Shown here one piece after another: positions 42,392-52,252 of a DNA stretch of 64,000 nt (positions within the stretch are counted from its first letter, which is position 1; each line of letters opens with the position of its first letter). Origin of the DNA: Aliarcobacter skirrowii CCUG 10374. Its GTDB lineage: Bacteria > Campylobacterota > Campylobacteria > Campylobacterales > Arcobacteraceae. The position numbers and the translations under genes are program-made. The notes below the pieces were generated by a model. That model made no database searches. It was not told the origin of the DNA and saw only the letters and a program-made list of their open reading frames with translations. The DNA lies in the NCBI RefSeq assembly GCF_003544835.1, contig NZ_CP032099.1, forward strand, positions 806,001-870,000, read 5' to 3'.

Positions 42392-44145
42392 TGATAGAGC
42401 TAATAAATATAAAAAAATCATATCCAACTCAAGATTTATATCAAGATTTAAATTTAAGATTAAATAAAGGTGATAAGGTAGGTCTTGTTGGACGAAATGG
42501 AACTGGAAAATCAACGCTTTTTAAACTTATACTGAAAGAAGAGCAACCAGATAGTGGAGAGATTGCAACTCCAAAGAACTATAAAATTGGTGCTTTGAAA
42601 CAATATTTTGATTTTACTGAAAAAACTTTAATAGATGAAACAGCTTTGGCTTTGGGTGAAGATGATAAGTATAATATCTATAAGGCTGAAAAAATTTTAT
42701 TTGGTTTAGGATTTAGTGAAGAGGATTTACAAAAAGAGCCAAAGAGTTTTTCAGGTGGTTACCAAATAAGAATAAATCTAGCAAAACTTCTTTTAACAGA
42801 GCCAAATATGCTACTTCTAGATGAGCCTACAAACTATTTGGATATTTTATCTATTCGTTGGTTAAGAGAGTTTTTAAAATCTTTTGATGGAGAGCTTATA
42901 CTTATAACTCACGATAGAGATTTTATGAATAGTGTTTGTACACATACTATGGGAATTGTGCGAAAAAATGCCTTTATAATTCCTGGAAGTACTCAAAAGT
43001 TTTTTGAACAACTTGCTAGTAATGAAGAGCATTATGAGAAACAAAAAATTGCTCAAGAGAAAAAGATTAAAGATCTTGAAGAGTTTATTGCTAAAAATAA
43101 AGCAAGGGCAGCAACAGCAACACTAGCTCAATCAAAGGTAAAAATTTTAGAGAAAATGGAAGTTATGGAAGATTTAGAGTATGCAAAAGATCTAAAATTT
43201 GATTTTAACTATAAAGATACAAGTGCTAAATTTTTACTTGAAGTAAAAGATGTAAGCTTTGGATATGATAAAAATAATATTCTTTTCAAAGATATAACTT
43301 TTGCATTAAGCAAAGGCGAGACTTTGGGAATTATAGGTAAAAATGGAAAAGGAAAATCTACACTTTTAAATGTTTTAGCAGGTGAACTAAAAGCTCTTAG
43401 TGGGAGTGTAGATTTTCATCCAAGTACAGTTTTTGGGCATTTTGGACAGACAAATATAAATCATCTAAATCTAAATAATACAATTTTAGAAGAGATACAA
43501 AGTGTAAATAACAAAATTCCAGAACCTGTTATTAGAAATATTTGTGGAATTATGATGTTTAGTGGAGATAATGCAAAGAAAAAAATCTCTTTATTATCTG
43601 GAGGAGAGAAAAGTAGGGTAATGCTTGGAAAAATTATTGCACAAGATGTAAATCTACTTTTTCTAGATGAGCCTACAAACCACCTTGATATTGAATCAAT
43701 TGAAGCACTTACAACTGCTATAAAAGAGTTCGAGGGTTCAAGTATTATAGTAACTCACAGTGAAGAGCTACTAAGAGCTGTTTGCGATAGATTAATAGTT
43801 TTTACAAATGATGGTGCAGATTATTTTAATGGAACTTATGATGAGTTTTTAGAGAAAATTGGTTGGGGTGATGATATTGATGATAAGAAATCAAACAAAA
43901 AAGAGGAAAAAAAAGATAAGCCAAAGCTAAATAAAAAAGAGAGTAAACAGTTAAGAGCACAATTGGTTGCTAAAAAGAGTCAAGATTTAAAACCTCTAAA
44001 AGCAGAGCTTGAAGAGCTAGAATCTAAAGTCTCAACACTATTTGGTGCAGATAAAATAAAAGTTGAAAATAGTATTTTAGAAATTATGCAAAAAATTGAG
44101 AATATAAACAGAGAGTTTGACGAAAAAATGGCAGAACTTAGCTAA
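42391..44145 (+). CDS. ABC-F family ATPase
   Basis: A 584-residue soluble protein with two ABC domains in tandem and no membrane part. First Walker A GRNGTGKS at 34-41 and signature FSGGYQIR; second Walker A GKNGKGKS and signature LSGGEKSR; both domains have LLLDEPTNYLD / LFLDEPTNHLD. An arm-like linker rich in Lys/Glu sits between, and a C-terminal coiled coil (about 500-584) follows, as in Uup/YheS-type members. ABC-F proteins act on the ribosome in translation or antibiotic protection. It overlaps the DapD-like gene by one base. Confidence 0.9.
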   Translation: MIELINIKKSYPTQDLYQDLNLRLNKGDKVGLVGRNGTGKSTLFKLILKEEQPDSGEIATPKNYKIGALKQYFDFTEKTLIDETALALGEDDKYNIYKAEKILFGLGFSEEDLQKEPKSFSGGYQIRINLAKLLLTEPNMLLLDEPTNYLDILSIRWLREFLKSFDGELILITHDRDFMNSVCTHTMGIVRKNAFIIPGSTQKFFEQLASNEEHYEKQKIAQEKKIKDLEEFIAKNKARAATATLAQSKVKILEKMEVMEDLEYAKDLKFDFNYKDTSAKFLLEVKDVSFGYDKNNILFKDITFALSKGETLGIIGKNGKGKSTLLNVLAGELKALSGSVDFHPSTVFGHFGQTNINHLNLNNTILEEIQSVNNKIPEPVIRNICGIMMFSGDNAKKKISLLSGGEKSRVMLGKIIAQDVNLLFLDEPTNHLDIESIEALTTAIKEFEGSSIIVTHSEELLRAVCDRLIVFTNDGADYFNGTYDEFLEKIGWGDDIDDKKSNKKEEKKDKPKLNKKESKQLRAQLVAKKSQDLKPLKAELEELESKVSTLFGADKIKVENSILEIMQKIENINREFDEKMAELS

Positions 44146-44156
44146 AAGATAAAGCT

Positions 44157-45230
44157 TTAGTTTATAGGCAAACTAAAGCTATATCTCATCCCTTCAGACT
44201 CTATTGATTCAATTTTAAGTTCATTCTTAAATTGATTTAAAATATTATTTGATTCTATAATTAATACATTCTCACTATTTAGAGTAAATGCATCATCAAT
44301 ATGTCCAATCTCAAAACCATTATTTGATACTAATATATTTAGAGTATCTTTTTTTAATACTACTGTCGCACTAATTTGTTTTTGAGTTTTACCTTTTTTA
44401 ATATCTTTTTTAATAGTATCTAAAATAGATTGTTCTATAAGGTTAAATATTAGATTTTCTATCCAAGATATAGGAATATTTATCTCTTTTTTATAATCTA
44501 TTTTTAAATCATAATCTAAAGATATCTTATATCTATTATCCATATAGTAGTAAAAATCAGCTCTTTTACTTAGTGTTTCAAAAAGATTTTCAATATGTTT
44601 TAAGTTTTTGTTGTTATTAAATGTATTTTCCAAAAAGTTTATAATAGCAGTTTCAAATCTAATAAGCTGTTCATAAAGTAGTGCATAAGAATTTATTGTA
44701 TCAAAGATTAAAGAGCTGTTTATAAGCTCTTCTGATGAATATTTATCTATATGTTTATTAAAATTTGAAGTATCAAAGAGCGTTATATAAAAAAGAAAAT
44801 TATTTAATCTATTTTTTAAATCTATACTATTTTGTAAAGAGTTTATAATATTTTCAATCTCTTTTTGTTTCACTCCATTATTTACTAAGTGTGAAGTTAA
44901 ATCATTTAATAATATTTTATCATCTATAAAAAATGTTTTTAAGTTTAAACTATCAAAAAGTTCTAGCTTTTCTAAAATTTCTTTAAATTCATCAAAACAT
45001 ATATTAATAGATTGATTTAAGATATTTTTTATTATCAATATATTTTTCTCAATTTTTTTATGTGTTAGATTAAATAAATCTCTATTTAATCTAGTTTTAC
45101 CACCAGTTTCATTTGAAAAAATATTGTCAATATTAAAAAGAAAAATATAATCTTTTTTTAGTTCAATTAATGGCTCTAAAATCTCTTCTACTTTTATATT
45201 TACACTATTTTTAATATTTAGATTTTCCAA
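44157..45230 (-). CDS. GHKL/histidine-kinase-like protein, degenerate
   Basis: A 357-residue soluble helical protein. Its last 130 residues resemble an HATPase domain: WIENLIFNLIEQSILDTI in the N-box position, where the usual catalytic Asn context is altered, and ILVSNNGFEI in place of the D-x-G-x-G motif. No conserved phospho-acceptor His region is evident. It is the last gene of the filament-type operon, three bases after the PilP-like gene. It may be a pseudokinase signalling component, but the fold assignment is tentative. Confidence 0.45.
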   Translation of the reverse strand: MENLNIKNSVNIKVEEILEPLIELKKDYIFLFNIDNIFSNETGGKTRLNRDLFNLTHKKIEKNILIIKNILNQSINICFDEFKEILEKLELFDSLNLKTFFIDDKILLNDLTSHLVNNGVKQKEIENIINSLQNSIDLKNRLNNFLFYITLFDTSNFNKHIDKYSSEELINSSLIFDTINSYALLYEQLIRFETAIINFLENTFNNNKNLKHIENLFETLSKRADFYYYMDNRYKISLDYDLKIDYKKEINIPISWIENLIFNLIEQSILDTIKKDIKKGKTQKQISATVVLKKDTLNILVSNNGFEIGHIDDAFTLNSENVLIIESNNILNQFKNELKIESIESEGMRYSFSLPIN

Positions 45231-45233
45231 AGT

Positions 45234-45992
45234 TTATTCCTTATTCTTAGAACTTATATTTAAATTTGATTCTTGAACTATATTTTTAATAGAATTTTTT
45301 GTAGAGATTGGTTTGTCTATATTTCCAGTTATTTGTTCATATCTTGGATGATTTCTATCAATTGTTTGAAGATTACTTAAGTTTATTCCATAGTTGCTAA
45401 GATATATTGTATATCCTGAAATTTTATCTAAATCTTTAAATAGTTCTATACTTTTTGTTCTAGTATTAATATCAACAATTTTATGACCAAAAACAGTATC
45501 CCCTAACATATATCGTCCTTCAATATTTCCACTAATTTCTGTAGTCTGTTTTGATCTATTAGCTGTTTCATCATCAAGAAGTAAAATCACATAATTTATC
45601 CCATTAAATCTATACATACTTTTAATTTTCAAATCTTTTAATCTTTTTGTTCTTGTAAAATCAGAAGCAATTCTTGCTAACTCATTTTGATGATTAAATA
45701 CATCTTTCTCTCTTTGCTCTTCAGTAATAACACCACCTTGAGCATTAGTAGCTTTTTGTTTAGTTAGCATTTCACGCTCTCTTTGCTCTTTTGTTCTTTT
45801 TATCTGTTCATCAAGATACTCTTTTTCTAAGCCTGTAACTGCCATATAAAAATCTTGTGATTGTTTATCCATCATATCAAGCTTATTTAATTTCTCCTCT
45901 TGGTTTGTACTATTTTCTGTCTCTTTTGTGTTTTCAGCATTTATCAAACTAAAACTCAAAAACAAAATTAATGTTGCTACCTTTAAATTCAT
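45234..45992 (-). CDS. PilP/GspC-like periplasmic protein
   Basis: A 252-residue exported protein: signal peptide at 1-19 (ending LINAEN), a charged helical region (Gln/Glu/Lys-rich, about 30-100), then a compact beta-domain from about 130 containing MYRFNGINYVILLLDDE, GRYMLGDTVFGHKIVDIN and SIELFKD. The pattern of a homology-region beta-sandwich with 'G-D-x-[VF]-x-x-x-K-[IV]' resembles PilP/GspC, which link the inner-membrane assembly platform to the secretin. The ATG at 45992 follows GAGAGGG and is preferred over an upstream in-frame start. Confidence 0.6.
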   Translation of the reverse strand: MNLKVATLILFLSFSLINAENTKETENSTNQEEKLNKLDMMDKQSQDFYMAVTGLEKEYLDEQIKRTKEQREREMLTKQKATNAQGGVITEEQREKDVFNHQNELARIASDFTRTKRLKDLKIKSMYRFNGINYVILLLDDETANRSKQTTEISGNIEGRYMLGDTVFGHKIVDINTRTKSIELFKDLDKISGYTIYLSNYGINLSNLQTIDRNHPRYEQITGNIDKPISTKNSIKNIVQESNLNISSKNKE

Positions 45993-46005
45993 AATTTTCC
46001 CTCTC

Positions 46006-48327
46006 TTATTTAAATTTATATTCATAGTTAAATCCACCAATATATGTTGGATATTTTATAAAAAATGCATCTTTGTGCAATTTTCCACCATCTGCACCAT
46101 AAACCTCTCCTGTCCATTCTCCTGATGAGATATTTGTTAAATAATCACTTGCACCCTCAACCATTAAGAAATCTTTATCTAAATCATATAAGTTTGTATT
46201 AAAAACTGGAATCATAAAAGTATTACCCCAGCTTGTGCTTCCTGATGCATTTCTATAATAAGATTGCATACCCCAACAATACATTTGATTATTTATATCA
46301 ATTCCACAAATACCATTCTCTTCTTGAATAACTTTAACCTGTATCCATTTTATTTTTTTAATAGCATCTGTAAAATATTTATCATCACTATGAGATGAGC
46401 TAAAAAACATATCGCCTTTGAGTTCATTGTACTCATTTACCCAAACAACTCCACTACTAAAATTTGATGGATTATTTAAATCATTTATTGTTTTAGATAT
46501 ATCAGCAGAGATTATCTTAGCATCTTTTGTTGCATCATATTTTAAAAGTCCATTACCATTTGAACTATTATATGTTTTTATCTTCTCTTTTATAGACTCT
46601 ATTTGAATCTTATCTTTAGTATCATTTGATTGAGAAATTTTATAAAAATCACCATTTTCATCTTGTGCTACAAAACCATCAATTCCACCTTTTAAAGATA
46701 CAAAGTTTGGAATAATAGACAAATTTGAGTTATTTGGCTCTATTTTAACTGGAGAGCAAAAATTATATGTTTTACTTCCAAATTTTCTTTCACAAGCTTT
46801 ACTACCACTAACTCCCTCAACTCCCCAAATATAAACTCCCCCAATTTTATCTATTGCACCAATTCTTCTAAATCCTATGGTTGTAATATATGTAATATCT
46901 TCTATATTTGATAATCCATTAATAGAACTATAATTTGTAAATTTTGATGAAACACTCCCATTTCCAGCAAAACCACTAGAGGGATCACCCCAAATATAAA
47001 CATTTCCATCTTCACCTAAAAAGTGCCATATTTGATTGTTTGCAAAGAGTCTATTTACTCTTTTTGAATTTGTTGAACCATCAAAGTGTTTACTTCTATA
47101 CAAAAGTTCACCCTTTCTATTAGTTCCGTCTAAATCATCATACCAAGAGCTACTATTTCCACCAGTTGTACCTCCACAATATACCTCTTTATTTGTAGAA
47201 ATCCCACAAGCACCATGATAAACTGATATAAAAAAATCAATAAATTTTGGTCTATTTGGAGAGTTAAAGTAGTTTTGCTCATAATATTTATCATTATAAA
47301 CATTTGTTTTATCTTTGTTGTATGTATTTTGAACATTATTATAAAGTTTTGCTCTTAAAGGCATAGCTATATTTACTACAACTTCTGAATTTGAATTTGT
47401 GTTACCTGTAAAATATTTACTTCCTTTTATTCCTGTTATTGCTTTACCATTATTTCCCCAAGCATAGATATCACCATTTACAATCATTCCTCCAGCTCGT
47501 CTATAAAAATATATTACAGTCTCTCCTACAGATATGGAATCAGGATTTACTCTTATAAAATTATTTGGACCAATTGCAATTGACTCTTTTATTGTTCTAC
47601 ACTCTGTTTGATTAACACCTCCATAGATACAATCAAATACAGATAGTCCAAGAGTTATAAACTCACTTGGTATTTTTAAATCTTTTACATCTTTAGTTAC
47701 TTTTAAATTTTCATCTTGAAATTGAATTCCAGCTGCAAATGTCATACCTATGTTTGTACTATAAGAGTATTTGTATTTTCCATCATTTCCATAATAATCA
47801 AGTGATACATTATTTAAAATATTATCGTTGTTGCTCAAATTATCATTTGCATCAATTGTAGATTTTATTATAAATCTACCTGCTGTAGGTGTTTGATTTG
47901 GTTTTAAAACTTTATCCTGATTATTTTGAATAAATTTTTCTATAATAGATAAATTTATTTTTGTATTACTATTTTTGTTTAATGGAGCCAATGTATAAAC
48001 TCTATTCGAATTTGTATAATAATATAAAATCATATCATTTAACAGAGTCTCATTTTTTGGTATAAAAGGTTTTATCTCACCATCTTCTATACTCATTTTA
48101 ATTCCAAAAGGGTTTATAAAATCAAAACCATCAACCAAATAAGGTGACAAATCTTCTATTTTTTCTGGTTTCTTTGCTTCTACTATTAAATATTTTTTAT
48201 AAGCAACTGCTATTTGCTCCTCTTTTTGTATTAACTTATCTATCTTCTTTTTATTCAAAATATCAAATTCAGATGAAGCAAATAAGTTTATACATACAAA
48301 TAAGATTATAAAAGATATCTTTTTCAT
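46006..48327 (-). CDS. Exported protein with RCC1-like beta-propeller repeats
   Basis: A 773-residue secreted protein. Residues 1-18 form a signal peptide. Residues about 25-150 carry the module shared with three neighbours (LIQKEEQIAVAYKKYLI). From about 270, RCC1-like blades appear: NGDIYAWGNNGKAI, TNKEVYCGG, DGNVYIWGDPSSG, GGVYIWGVEG, NNQMYCWGMQSYY; several blades contain cysteines. The end YPTYIGGFNYEYKFK is shared with the 945-residue paralogue. Located inside the filament operon, it may be a surface-exposed tip, adhesin or secreted substrate. RCC1 folds usually serve protein binding. Confidence 0.7.
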   Translation of the reverse strand: MKKISFIILFVCINLFASSEFDILNKKKIDKLIQKEEQIAVAYKKYLIVEAKKPEKIEDLSPYLVDGFDFINPFGIKMSIEDGEIKPFIPKNETLLNDMILYYYTNSNRVYTLAPLNKNSNTKINLSIIEKFIQNNQDKVLKPNQTPTAGRFIIKSTIDANDNLSNNDNILNNVSLDYYGNDGKYKYSYSTNIGMTFAAGIQFQDENLKVTKDVKDLKIPSEFITLGLSVFDCIYGGVNQTECRTIKESIAIGPNNFIRVNPDSISVGETVIYFYRRAGGMIVNGDIYAWGNNGKAITGIKGSKYFTGNTNSNSEVVVNIAMPLRAKLYNNVQNTYNKDKTNVYNDKYYEQNYFNSPNRPKFIDFFISVYHGACGISTNKEVYCGGTTGGNSSSWYDDLDGTNRKGELLYRSKHFDGSTNSKRVNRLFANNQIWHFLGEDGNVYIWGDPSSGFAGNGSVSSKFTNYSSINGLSNIEDITYITTIGFRRIGAIDKIGGVYIWGVEGVSGSKACERKFGSKTYNFCSPVKIEPNNSNLSIIPNFVSLKGGIDGFVAQDENGDFYKISQSNDTKDKIQIESIKEKIKTYNSSNGNGLLKYDATKDAKIISADISKTINDLNNPSNFSSGVVWVNEYNELKGDMFFSSSHSDDKYFTDAIKKIKWIQVKVIQEENGICGIDINNQMYCWGMQSYYRNASGSTSWGNTFMIPVFNTNLYDLDKDFLMVEGASDYLTNISSGEWTGEVYGADGGKLHKDAFFIKYPTYIGGFNYEYKFK

Positions 48328-48815
48328 CTATTTTCCCTTGGTTTTTGTATATAGTCAACAAAGTAAATATTTTCAAATTCATCTCTTTGTTTAACTTCTC
48401 CTAAATACTCTAGTATTTTTTTACCAGCTATTTTACCAAGTTCTGTAGTTGATTCTAAATCTACTATTAATATATACCTATCTATACACATCTGTTTTGT
48501 ATCTATAAGAGATAAATTATAATCAACCAAAGAGAAGTTATTGAATATTGATTTTAATTTATTATCAATCTCTTCTTTAGATGCATAGCTAGATTTTACT
48601 AGATTTGTTTTATCTTTAATATTTTGTATATTATCTTTTATTCTATTTGTAACTTCTCTTTTTTCATCAAGCTCTTTTGTTAAAGATACTTTTTCATTGT
48701 ACATTTTATAGTACTCAAATCCTGAAATTAAAAAGAAAAATAGTATATATACTAAAAACAAAATAATAGATAACTTTGATATTTTTATAATCCGTTTTTT
48801 ACTTAAACTAATCAT
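48324..48815 (-). CDS. PilO/GspM-like membrane protein
   Basis: A 163-residue bitopic protein: helix at about 12-32 (KLSIILFLVYILFFFLISGF), coiled coil at about 38-80 (KVSLTKELDEKREVTNRIKD), then a small alpha/beta domain. This is the architecture of PilO/GspM in assembly platforms. It overlaps the PilN/GspL-like gene upstream and the RCC1-like gene downstream by four bases each. Confidence 0.6.
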   Translation of the reverse strand: MISLSKKRIIKISKLSIILFLVYILFFFLISGFEYYKMYNEKVSLTKELDEKREVTNRIKDNIQNIKDKTNLVKSSYASKEEIDNKLKSIFNNFSLVDYNLSLIDTKQMCIDRYILIVDLESTTELGKIAGKKILEYLGEVKQRDEFENIYFVDYIQKPRENR

Positions 48816-49561
48816 TTTAACTCTTCTTTATAAGTTATACAAGATATTAAATTATCATACTCTTTTTGTGCAGTGCTAAAAGCTTTATCTTGTCTTTTTA
48901 TGAAATCATTTTCAAACCTTAACTCTTGTTTTAAAGGGTCTAAAGTAGGATGCGTTAAATAATCTTTTTTTAAGTCAATAAGTCCAAAAAATAGACCATA
49001 GAATATAATAAAAAATAAAAATACTAAAATGGATAGTTTTGTGTAAAATGTCTTTGAACTATCTAACTCATTTAAATTTTCACAAAGTTCGGCTACTTCT
49101 CCTAACTTAAAGCATACAACCTCTTTTTTATCATTTTTTATATTTTCTTGTAAAAGAACTTCTATTCCTGCCCTAAATTTTGATTCAACTATATAATTTA
49201 TTTTTTTTATCTCTCCACCACTACTTAACATTGTAATGTGCTTTGTCATAAGTATTGATTTAATCATATCATCAGTTATAAAACTAGGATTTATTTTTGC
49301 ACTATATATTGTTTTATGATTAAATAAAAGTACATACTCTTCATCTGCAATATAGATTAAAAACTCATTATTTGCCAAATATTTTTTAGATAGAAGATTT
49401 AATGAATAATATTCATAAATACTATTTTTAGGTACATAAACTTCTCTTTTTTTAAATTTATTATAAGTAAATAATCTTTTTGATAATTCAAATCTATCAT
49501 TTAAATAAAAATGTTCACTCTCTTCTTGTGAGTTAAAATCAGTTATTGCTAATCGTACCAT
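48812..49561 (-). CDS. GspL/PilN-like bitopic protein
   Basis: A 249-residue protein with a cytoplasmic N-terminal domain (1-170, an actin-like-reminiscent alpha/beta region with FLIYIADEEYVLLFNHKTIY), one membrane helix at about 173-195 and a short periplasmic helix. GspL or fused PilM-PilN proteins anchor the assembly ATPase to the membrane, and this gene lies immediately after the ATPase gene (13-base overlap). Assignment rests on topology and order. Confidence 0.55.
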   Translation of the reverse strand: MVRLAITDFNSQEESEHFYLNDRFELSKRLFTYNKFKKREVYVPKNSIYEYYSLNLLSKKYLANNEFLIYIADEEYVLLFNHKTIYSAKINPSFITDDMIKSILMTKHITMLSSGGEIKKINYIVESKFRAGIEVLLQENIKNDKKEVVCFKLGEVAELCENLNELDSSKTFYTKLSILVFLFFIIFYGLFFGLIDLKKDYLTHPTLDPLKQELRFENDFIKRQDKAFSTAQKEYDNLISCITYKEELK

Positions 49562-51219
49562 ACTTCTTCTCCCCTTATAATTGCTTGAGCATCCTCATAA
49601 GTTATAAAACCAGCATCATATTGTGCTAAAGTTGCTTTTTCAACAGTCATATACTCAGCAGGATTTTCAAAATCACCACCTGCTCCAATTTTAAATCTAA
49701 CAACTTCTGCAATAGGAACTCGGCCTTTAAAACCTGTATTTCCACAATGTTCACAACCAACTTTTTTATTTCCACCTTTTCCATCAGGTTCACAACAACT
49801 TGTACATAGTTTTCGCACCAGTCTTTGAGATACTATTCCTCTTAAGTTATCAATAACATCTCCCTCATTAATTCCCAAAGAGCTAGTCATCCTTGAAACA
49901 GTTGCTGGAGCTGAGTTTGTATGCATTGTAGAAAATACTAACTGTCCTAAGTTAGATGCATTTACGAGTTGAAATGCAGTTTGTGGCTCTCTTGTCTCTC
50001 CAATAAGTATAATATTTGAATCTTGTCTTAAAATATCAACAACAGCTTCAGGATATCCATATTTAAACTCCTCACTTGCACTTGCAAATTCAGATAAATC
50101 AATTTGGAAGAAAGATTCATCAACATATTCAACAGGATCTTCAATTGTAATAACATATTGTTGTTGTCTTGCAAGTTTTTGAAGTAGGGCATACATAAGG
50201 TGAGTTTTACCACTTCCAACTTGACCAGTTATTAATATCATACCATTTGCATATTTTGTTAGGTTATTTAAAATTTCAATTGTCTCACTAGGATAATTTA
50301 ATCCACCTAAATCATGAGAAACAACTCCTTTACCACCAATCATCCTCATAACTAGTGAGAAGTTTTGTTTTGAGTTTATTAAACCAAGTCTAAATTTAAT
50401 TGGTTTTTTTGCATATTCATAACTAATAATTCCATTAATTGACTCAAAATCTGAATCTTCTTGATCAGCCATAGTTACAAGTCTTCTTTTTAAGGTTTTT
50501 GCAATTGGAATTGGCATTGAACCCATATCAACTTTTATACCATCTATTCTAAACCACAAAAAAGCATTTCTTGAAGTTTTTTGAATATGTATATCACTAG
50601 CTCCAAGTAAAACTGCTTGACCCATTAGTTTTTCAAAATATTTATCAATCTCTTCATCGCTTTCTGTATCAGAAGTTTGATGGAATATAATCTCTCTATC
50701 TTCTCCAAATATTGTAGATAAAACACCCTCTCCAAGAACTATAATTTTTGTAAAGTAGAATTTACTTAAGATATCAAAATCAAGATTTACAACATCTCTA
50801 ATTCCTAATACTTTATTTTTATTCTTTATATCTTCAAGAGTAATCATATACATAGATGAACAAAGCTCTTGTTTTTTATCATCTAAAAATGAAGTAGTAT
50901 CTACATAATATTTTTGAAGTTCTTTGTAGCTATCAAAATATTCATATCCCATACTTTTTACAAATTGTTCATATTTTTTCTCATTTACAATTAAATCAGA
51001 AAAACCACCTTTTAGGTTATACTTATCTTTAATCATATCTTCAATTATAGTTTGAAGATTTGTTTCATTACTATCATCTTTTTTAACTAAATCTTCAAAT
51101 TTTTGTCTATTTATTTCAATAAAATCTTGAAGATTAAATGTTTTTATCTTTTCAAAAAATCTAAAATCAATATTTGGCTTTTTTATTTTTCGTGTTCCTA
51201 CTAAAAATTTTTTAAACAT
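49549..51219 (-). CDS. GspE/PilB-type assembly ATPase
   Basis: A 556-residue hexameric secretion ATPase. The N-terminal domain (1-190) is divergent; the catalytic core has GQVGSGKT (Walker A, 332-339), the Asp-box VITIEDPVEY, Walker B-type IILIGETREP and the His-box LVFSTMHTNSA. A tetracysteine zinc motif CTSCC...CEHCGNTGFKGR follows, as in GspE/PilB and unlike PilT. It powers filament extension or secretion. The start has AAGAAGG upstream, 15 bases after the GspF-like stop. Confidence 0.9.
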   Translation of the reverse strand: MFKKFLVGTRKIKKPNIDFRFFEKIKTFNLQDFIEINRQKFEDLVKKDDSNETNLQTIIEDMIKDKYNLKGGFSDLIVNEKKYEQFVKSMGYEYFDSYKELQKYYVDTTSFLDDKKQELCSSMYMITLEDIKNKNKVLGIRDVVNLDFDILSKFYFTKIIVLGEGVLSTIFGEDREIIFHQTSDTESDEEIDKYFEKLMGQAVLLGASDIHIQKTSRNAFLWFRIDGIKVDMGSMPIPIAKTLKRRLVTMADQEDSDFESINGIISYEYAKKPIKFRLGLINSKQNFSLVMRMIGGKGVVSHDLGGLNYPSETIEILNNLTKYANGMILITGQVGSGKTHLMYALLQKLARQQQYVITIEDPVEYVDESFFQIDLSEFASASEEFKYGYPEAVVDILRQDSNIILIGETREPQTAFQLVNASNLGQLVFSTMHTNSAPATVSRMTSSLGINEGDVIDNLRGIVSQRLVRKLCTSCCEPDGKGGNKKVGCEHCGNTGFKGRVPIAEVVRFKIGAGGDFENPAEYMTVEKATLAQYDAGFITYEDAQAIIRGEEVWYD

Positions 51220-51233
51220 CTTTACCTTCTTTC

Positions 51234-52250
51234 TTATTGATACAGTGTTTTAAAAGTAAATGTAGCAATAACTAAGTTAATAATATCAGAACCAATTACA
51301 ACAGTCACAAGCATAGCTACTAGCCAAAAGAAAAATTTCCATTGTAAAACTAGGTAGTTTATATTTTTTTCATACATAGTATCACATGTTTTATACAAAG
51401 TTTTAGCAAGTTCTGAGTAGTTTGATTTACTAAGTTCTGCTAATCTTATTTCAGCTGTTAGAAGTGTTGGAAAATTATATTTATCAAATGCCATAAATAG
51501 TTTTTTATTTTTTTCAATCATTATTGCTAAATCTTTAAAAAATGGTCTAAGACCTGGTTTGAAATACTCATTTGCCAAAATAGCAGATGTCTTATGAAAA
51601 GATATTCCTGCACTTAACATACCATTTAGAATTCTAAATAGGTATCTTCCATCACTATATGCTTGAGTCTTAAATATTTTATAAAGCCAAGCAGGTCTAT
51701 ATTTTTCTGTGTACATATAATAAAAAAATATAAAAAGAGTTATTAAAATAGAGATTGCTAATCCCCAATATGCAAATGTATATGTGAAATATTTTGGAAT
51801 TCCTAAAAACTGCTCAACATCTGGATTTAATTTTGTTAAATATTCAACATCAGCTTTTAAAAATCCAAGATATAAAATAAGACTATAAAATGAGCCTATT
51901 ATAATTGATAAGGGTAGGAAAATAGGTCCAAGCATTTTCGCTATTAAGTTTGGATTTCCTTTTGTAAATGATAAAACAAGCTTCAAACCCTCAACTGTAC
52001 TTGTACTATTTGATACAATACTATATTGAAAAGTATTTAAAAACTTATATTTATACAAAACCTCTTCTAACTTTTGTTTACCAGTTTCAAGCTCTCTTAT
52101 CGCACCTAAAAGTCTCTTTTTAAATGCAGTTTTTTTTGTAATTTGATCACTATATAAAACTAAAGCTCTTCTTGTATTTGAACCAGTTTCAAGCTTTGTT
52201 ACTAGATAATCTAATAAAAACATCTCATATGGATCTTTAAATAGTGACAT
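51234..52250 (-). CDS. GspF/PilC-like inner-membrane platform protein
   Basis: A 338-residue protein with helices at about 110-130, 160-185 and 308-335 between cytoplasmic helical bundles, as in GspF/PilC. Shorter than classical members (about 400), but with the duplicated F-domain layout (TGSNTRRALVLYSDQITKKT in the first, LFRILNGMLSAGISFHKTSA in the second). It works directly with the adjacent ATPase. Confidence 0.75.
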   Translation of the reverse strand: MSLFKDPYEMFLLDYLVTKLETGSNTRRALVLYSDQITKKTAFKKRLLGAIRELETGKQKLEEVLYKYKFLNTFQYSIVSNSTSTVEGLKLVLSFTKGNPNLIAKMLGPIFLPLSIIIGSFYSLILYLGFLKADVEYLTKLNPDVEQFLGIPKYFTYTFAYWGLAISILITLFIFFYYMYTEKYRPAWLYKIFKTQAYSDGRYLFRILNGMLSAGISFHKTSAILANEYFKPGLRPFFKDLAIMIEKNKKLFMAFDKYNFPTLLTAEIRLAELSKSNYSELAKTLYKTCDTMYEKNINYLVLQWKFFFWLVAMLVTVVIGSDIINLVIATFTFKTLYQ

Positions 52251-52252
52251 TT

